Below, one piece after another: positions 41,440 through 45,418 of a stretch of DNA of 45,418 nucleotides; position 1 is the first letter of the stretch, and every line of letters begins with the position of its first letter. The DNA lies in contig JABHAA010000132.1 in the NCBI GenBank assembly GCA_018674495.1, forward strand, positions 1-45,418. Reading direction: 5' to 3'. The position numbers were made by a program, and so were the translations under genes. The notes beneath the pieces were generated by a model. That model searched no databases and was not told the DNA's origin. It worked only from the letters and a program-made list of their open reading frames with translations. Source of the DNA: Rhodospirillaceae bacterium. GTDB taxonomy: Bacteria > Pseudomonadota > Alphaproteobacteria > Rhodospirillales > UBA2165.

Positions 41440-42429
41440 TTAACGCTGGGGCTGGATGATGACCCGGTCCCGGGTACGGTCTTGGAGCACCATGCGGTAG
41501 GCATCGTTCGCGCCATCCAACCCGAAGCGGGCGCCATCCAGAATGGGGAACGGCTTGAAGGCCCCGGCGTCGAAACCGGGGCGCATGCGCGATAGCAATT
41601 CCGCCGACACAATGTGATCGTGGTCCATGTTGCTGACGCCAATTAGCCTATGGTTGCCCCGGTAGAAGGTGCGCAAATTGATGGTCACTTCTTCGGTGAA
41701 GGTGGAAATGATGATCTGCCGCCCTTGTTTGGCGAGGGCATTGGACGCCGCCACGAAATAGGGATCGCCGGCGCCGTTCATGATGATATCGGCGCCCTTG
41801 CCGTCAGTGCGATCCAGGATCGCTTTGGTCAGGTCGGGTTCGCTGCGGAGATCTATGACCTCCACCGGGCCGCTGGCATGGCCCGCGTAATCGCTCCTGG
41901 CCCGCTCCACGGCGATCACTCTTGCGCCGGCGCCGGTGGCGATCTGTACCGATGCCTCGCCAACCTTGCCGGCAGCGCCAAGCACAACGACCACGTCGCC
42001 GGCGGCCACATCGGCGCCGTCCACTATGCCAAGCCAGGCACAGGTCCACGACACACCGATACCGCCCGCCTCATTCATGGAGATATTGGATGGCTTCTCG
42101 CACAGCCCGGCGATTTTGACGGTACCGTATTGGGCGTGATTGCCATCGCGCTTCATACCCAAATCTCCGCCGGTGCCCCAAACCTCCTGGCCAATCTTAT
42201 CGGCGGGGCCGTCGACGACAACGCCCGCATAATCGCGCCCCGGCGTTCGCGGCCAGACCAAGTTCGGCATCTTGCCCAAGAGCGCCTTGACGTCCGAGGG
42301 ATTGACGCCGCTGGCATGAATTTCGACCAACGCCTCATCTTCGCCGATGGCAGGGCGGTCGATGTCCGCCAGCTCGAACTTCAATTCATCGGAGCTGGCC
42401 GACTTTTCGGATACGCGAATGGCTTTCAT
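41440..42429 (-). CDS. MDR-family quinone reductase-like oxidoreductase
   Basis: A 329-residue medium-chain reductase. N-terminal ALVEIHASGVNPSDVK and PGRDYAGVV; the nucleotide loop VVVLGAAGKVGEASVQIA; no structural zinc cysteines. It probably reduces a quinone or enone with NADPH. ATG follows GGTGAGATAAT. It lies between the class II aldolase (60-base gap) and the peptidase. Confidence 0.88.
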   Translation of the reverse strand: MKAIRVSEKSASSDELKFELADIDRPAIGEDEALVEIHASGVNPSDVKALLGKMPNLVWPRTPGRDYAGVVVDGPADKIGQEVWGTGGDLGMKRDGNHAQYGTVKIAGLCEKPSNISMNEAGGIGVSWTCAWLGIVDGADVAAGDVVVVLGAAGKVGEASVQIATGAGARVIAVERARSDYAGHASGPVEVIDLRSEPDLTKAILDRTDGKGADIIMNGAGDPYFVAASNALAKQGRQIIISTFTEEVTINLRTFYRGNHRLIGVSNMDHDHIVSAELLSRMRPGFDAGAFKPFPILDGARFGLDGANDAYRMVLQDRTRDRVIIQPQR

Positions 42430-42489
42430 ATTATCTCACCGGTGATTGCGGTTTCGGTTTAGCAAAGCGAGCGCCCGCGTTAAAGCACA

Positions 42490-43197
42490 CTAGCGCCCGG
42501 CGCGGCGGCTCATATATTCCCAGGCGCGATCATTGCCGACAAACTTTTGGCTGCGCGCCAGGCGGATATCCACCTCGCCCGGATGCAGATAGGTCACCTC
42601 GCCAAGTCGCAACGCATCCATCTGCAACTGGGCGTTCACCTGTAGATAGACCGCCGTCATGACCGCGTCCTGGACCGACAATCCAGCCACCGTGGCGCCG
42701 TGGCCGCGCATCAGGATCACCGGCCCATTGCCCATGGCGCGCGCCAAATCCTGACCCTGATCGTTGGTGGACACCAGAATATCGGTGTCGCCGAAATTGT
42801 CATAAATATCCCAGACCGGCACTTCATGGCCAATGCGCGCCGCCACATGGACAATGGGGCGCAAAGGCGTCTTCGATACGCCGAACGGAATGACCGCGGT
42901 GGAATGATTGTGGATCACCGACATTATTTCGGGGCGCGCCTGATAGAGGGAGCCATGGATCGGCCGCTCGATATAAAGGGTCTTGCCCCTATCGTCGATG
43001 CATTTGCTATCCAGGGCAAACTCCAGAATATCGTCCGCCTCCACCAGTTCGGGGCTTCTGGAACAGGCGAGAAAATAGCGGCTTGGGTCGTCCGGATGGC
43101 GCATGGAGATATGGCCAAAGGCATCGACCACATTTTCGCGGGCTAAAATGCGGTTGCCAGTAACCAGAGTGTCGATGGCTTCGGTAAGGGCAGTCAT
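42490..43197 (-). CDS. Class II aldolase/adducin family protein
   Basis: A 235-residue zinc aldolase-fold protein. VIHNHSTAVIPFG gives two zinc-binding His and RGHGATVAG the third; AFGHISMRHP is the substrate-phosphate region. Relatives are fuculose-phosphate aldolases and sugar-acid decarboxylases; the substrate here is open. It heads the leftward set and diverges from the Rieske pair over about 100 bases. GGAG precedes the ATG by ten bases. Confidence 0.87.
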   Translation of the reverse strand: MTALTEAIDTLVTGNRILARENVVDAFGHISMRHPDDPSRYFLACSRSPELVEADDILEFALDSKCIDDRGKTLYIERPIHGSLYQARPEIMSVIHNHSTAVIPFGVSKTPLRPIVHVAARIGHEVPVWDIYDNFGDTDILVSTNDQGQDLARAMGNGPVILMRGHGATVAGLSVQDAVMTAVYLQVNAQLQMDALRLGEVTYLHPGEVDIRLARSQKFVGNDRAWEYMSRRAGR

Positions 43198-43299
43198 GAA
43201 TGATATCTCCGATAATAAGGGGTGCCTCTATCATAGGCCGGGAATTCGCAACTAGAAACGGCTTGGACGGTCGCACATGAATATGCTAGAGCGGCCCCC

Positions 43300-44589
43300 A
43301 TGGATCAAACCAACCCCCAAACCTACATCATCGACAATGCCGACGATCAGACCTTCAAATTAAATCGGAGCGCCCTGGTCGAGCCTGCCGTGTTCGAATT
43401 GGAGCAACGGCGCATCTTCGATGTCTGCTGGATCTATCTCGGCCACGAATCGGAAATTACCGAGCCCGGCGACTTCAAGACCCGCAACGTCTGCGGTCGC
43501 CCGGTGATATTCGCACGGGATTCCGCCGGCGAATTGCGCGCCTTTCTGAATAGTTGCCGCCACCGGGGCGCCGCCGTCTGCCGCCTGACCGAAGGCAACG
43601 CGGACAATTATTCCTGTTTCTACCACGGCTGGATTTACGACCGGGACGGCAATTTAAAAACCGTGCCCGGCGCCGAGTCCTACGGCCCCGCCTTCGACAA
43701 GGCCGATTTTGCCTTAGGCGAAGTGCCCAAGTTCGACAGCTACCGGGGCTTCTGCTTCGTCAATTTCAACGCCGATGCGGAGCCTTTGGAAGACTATCTC
43801 GCCGGCGCAACGGAATATATCGATCTGGTCGTCGATCAGTCGCCATCGGGGAAAATGCAGGTCATCGAGGGCACGCAAGAATATGACATCGCCGCCAACT
43901 GGAAGCTTTTGGTGGAAAACAGCTTCGACGACTATCATTTGCTCTCGACCCACTCCACCTGGCTTGGCTATTTAAAAGACGCAGGCGTCGAGATGAAGCC
44001 ACCGGAAAAGGGGCACTTGCTGCCGTCCCACGGTATCTGCCGCAATCTCGGCAACGGCCACGCCACCACAGACAATGTGAATTTCCGGGGCCGCCCGGTG
44101 GCCCGCTGGATCCCCATCTATGGCGAGGATGCGAAAGAAGAGATCGACGAAATTCGCGCCGAATTGGTGACCCGGATGGGCGAGAAGCGCGCCACCCGCA
44201 TCGCCGATACAAACCGCAATCTGGTGGTCTTTCCCAATCTGGTGCTGAATGACGGCTCGTCGATCACCATCCGCACCTTTCATCCCATATCGGCCAGCCG
44301 TATGAGGGTGACGGCCTGGGCGCTGGGTCCGGCGGAAGAATCCAAATCGGCCCTGGCGAGACGGCTCGACAGTTTTCTTACCTTCTATGGCCCCGGCGGG
44401 TTCGCGACGCCGGACGATGTGGAGGCGTTGGAGATGGTGCAGGCGGGCCTGCAAAGCTGGCGCGAAGTGACCTGGTCGGACATTTCGCGGGGCATGAACA
44501 AGGACGGCGAGCAGCTCAACACGGACGAGTTACACCTTCGCACCTTCTGGCGCCGCTGGTCCCAATATATGGAAGGGGCGATAAGTTGA
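43300..44589 (+). CDS. Ring-hydroxylating dioxygenase, alpha subunit
   Basis: A 429-residue oxygenase. Rieske ligands are Cys86-His88 (SCRHRG) and Cys106-His109 (CFYHGW). The mononuclear-iron region is ENSFDDYHLLSTH, with the bridging Asp and two His. It dihydroxylates or hydroxylates an aromatic substrate. It overlaps the beta-subunit gene by four bases. A ferredoxin/reductase is not in view but the next genes continue past the window edge. Confidence 0.92.
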   Translation: MDQTNPQTYIIDNADDQTFKLNRSALVEPAVFELEQRRIFDVCWIYLGHESEITEPGDFKTRNVCGRPVIFARDSAGELRAFLNSCRHRGAAVCRLTEGNADNYSCFYHGWIYDRDGNLKTVPGAESYGPAFDKADFALGEVPKFDSYRGFCFVNFNADAEPLEDYLAGATEYIDLVVDQSPSGKMQVIEGTQEYDIAANWKLLVENSFDDYHLLSTHSTWLGYLKDAGVEMKPPEKGHLLPSHGICRNLGNGHATTDNVNFRGRPVARWIPIYGEDAKEEIDEIRAELVTRMGEKRATRIADTNRNLVVFPNLVLNDGSSITIRTFHPISASRMRVTAWALGPAEESKSALARRLDSFLTFYGPGGFATPDDVEALEMVQAGLQSWREVTWSDISRGMNKDGEQLNTDELHLRTFWRRWSQYMEGAIS

Positions 44590-45083
44590 GCGGCGGCAGC
44601 GCCGAAGTAACCCGCGCCCAGGTGGAAGATTTTCTTTATCTGGAGGCGGCCCTGCTGGATGAGTGGCGCATGGATGAATGGCTGCAATTGCTCACCGAGG
44701 ATGCCCGCTACGAAGTGCCGCCCAACGATGTGCCCGGCGGTTCCGCCAGCGACACTTTGTTTACCATCGCCGATGATATCTCCCGCATCCGGGCCCGGGT
44801 GAAACGCTTGTACAACGACCGCGCCCACGCGGAATATCCCCATTCGCGCACCCGGCGCATGATCTCCAACGTGCGCATAACGGGGCGGGACGGTGATACA
44901 TTATCGGTCAGCGCCAACTTCATCTGCCACCGCTTCCGGCGCAATGAACGTATCCGGCAATATGTGGGGGCAACAAACTATACGCTGGTGGTCGGCGATA
45001 GCGGCATCAAGATTGCGCGCCGCGTGGTGGTTATCGACGCCCACGAATTGGGCTCACTCGGCTCGGTCAGCTTCATCCTCTAA
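44586..45083 (+). CDS. Ring-hydroxylating dioxygenase, beta subunit
   Basis: A 165-residue NTF2-like beta subunit: FLYLEAALLDEWRMDEWLQLLTEDARYEVP and SRTRRMISNVRI are typical. It forms the alpha3beta3 oxygenase with the preceding gene. The start is TTG overlapping the alpha stop (TTGA), after GGAAGGGG. Confidence 0.9.
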   Translation: MSGGSAEVTRAQVEDFLYLEAALLDEWRMDEWLQLLTEDARYEVPPNDVPGGSASDTLFTIADDISRIRARVKRLYNDRAHAEYPHSRTRRMISNVRITGRDGDTLSVSANFICHRFRRNERIRQYVGATNYTLVVGDSGIKIARRVVVIDAHELGSLGSVSFIL

Positions 45084-45156
45084 GCACTGCGTTGATCGGC
45101 AAGCCCGCATCTGCCAGGGTGCGCGCGGCAAATATCCAAACATGGAGGCCGCGCCC

Positions 45157-45369
45157 GTGAACCAATATCCGATCCTGAACATCCTCGTCCGCCACGGCAA
45201 TTTGCTGGCCGTTGTCCTCGGGCTGCTGCCCATCGCCTTCGCCGTGGCCTTGGGCGCGGCGCCGGTGATGCTCGGCGGCGCCATCGTCGGCGGCGTGATA
45301 TTCGGCTTTTTTGTGCGCAGCTATGTGGAGCTGGTGCGTGTCGTGATCGACATGCTCATGCCGCAATAG
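45157..45369 (+). CDS. Small membrane protein in the dioxygenase operon
   Basis: About 70 residues with two hydrophobic helices (NLLAVVLGLLPIAFAVALGAA and VMLGGAIVGGVIFGFFV). GTG at 45157 is preferred because GGAGG lies eight bases ahead; an in-frame ATG at 45142 is possible. No family is recognised; its place between oxygenase and oxidoreductase genes suggests membrane association of that system. Confidence 0.65.
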   Translation: MNQYPILNILVRHGNLLAVVLGLLPIAFAVALGAAPVMLGGAIVGGVIFGFFVRSYVELVRVVIDMLMPQ

Positions 45370-45372
45370 ATC

Positions 45373-45418
45373 ATGGCGGAAACCAAATTCGATCTGATCG
45401 CCATCGGCGGCGGCTTCG
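45373..45418 (+). CDS. FAD-dependent oxidoreductase, first residues only
   Basis: MAETKFDLIAIGGGF runs off the right edge; it is a Rossmann dinucleotide-binding strand-loop (G-x-G-G-G) of the flavoprotein/fumarate-reductase type. It starts 3 bases after the small membrane protein stop. Confidence 0.6.
   Translation, partial: MAETKFDLIAIGGGF

Overview
The window is from a GC-rich alphaproteobacterium, most likely Rhodospirillales-like. The chromosomal anchor is the leftward block kdsD-lptC-lptA-lptB-rpoN-ptsN, the usual alphaproteobacterial order of LPS-transport and sigma-54 genes, followed further right by a short RNase D, tRNA-Leu(CAG) and a complex I NDUFA9-type gene. Many oxygenases, hydrolases and CoA enzymes suggest an aerobic heterotroph with broad catabolism that also meets low oxygen.

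Layout. 1-3.44 kb: right end of an integrative island (primase-like fragment, unknown gene, AlpA regulator, unknown gene, tyrosine integrase), ending in two copies of a tRNA-Ser 3'-end sequence. 3.6-5.3 kb: DUF4411/ImmA-IrrE toxin-antitoxin-like pair. 5.4-6.5 kb: HEPN-like protein, a hidden 37-codon ORF and a secreted protein in one coupled operon. 6.5-7.5 kb: repeat-rich non-coding DNA. 7.5-9.3 kb: CheY-like receiver and an amidohydrolase. 9.3-14 kb: leftward cluster of PLP decarboxylase, sulfotransferase and IDO-type 2OG/Fe(II) dioxygenase, with an MFS transporter upstream, which looks like a pathway to a hydroxylated or sulfated amino-acid or amine product. 14.3-18.5 kb: biotin-domain-free carboxyltransferase, a second sulfotransferase, a six-Asp-box propeller and an ABM protein. 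18.6-22.8 kb: EF-hand/hydrolase fusion, small membrane protein, truncated cysteine-hydrolase remnant, a dehalogenase with a complete fluoroacetate-dehalogenase-type active site, and a Rieske oxygenase. 22.9-25.1 kb: ParB-like protein with a possible ATT start, FecR-domain protein, thiolase.

25.2-31.3 kb is the most striking region: a compact low-oxygen/stress regulon. It holds a CBS-BON protein, an Fnr-type regulator with candidate Fe-S cysteines, a tandem universal stress protein, an APH/AAA kinase, a lone flagellin and an Hsp20. Two perfect TTGA-N6-TCAA boxes are present; one lies exactly 41.5 bp from the start predicted by a perfect TATAAT in front of the stress protein. The flagellin has a Crp-type palindrome at the matching distance from a -10 and then a clear c-di-GMP-I (GEMM) riboswitch running into its start codon. 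Hsp20 has an RpoH-like promoter and a ROSE-type RNA thermometer hairpin over its Shine-Dalgarno.

31.3-38.4 kb is the housekeeping block. 39.6-43.2 kb is a leftward MarR / M17 peptidase / MDR reductase / class II aldolase set. 43.3-45.4 kb is a Rieske dioxygenase alpha-beta pair, a small membrane protein and the start of an FAD oxidoreductase.

Three non-coding gaps (about 6.8-7.4, 21.25-21.47 and 37.2-37.56 kb) carry copies of one unrecognised repeat family. They share a perfect 25-bp core and a hairpin with a conserved stem and variable loop. No long continuous gene-free stretch is otherwise unexplained, apart from an AT-rich control region at 12.37-12.79 kb.
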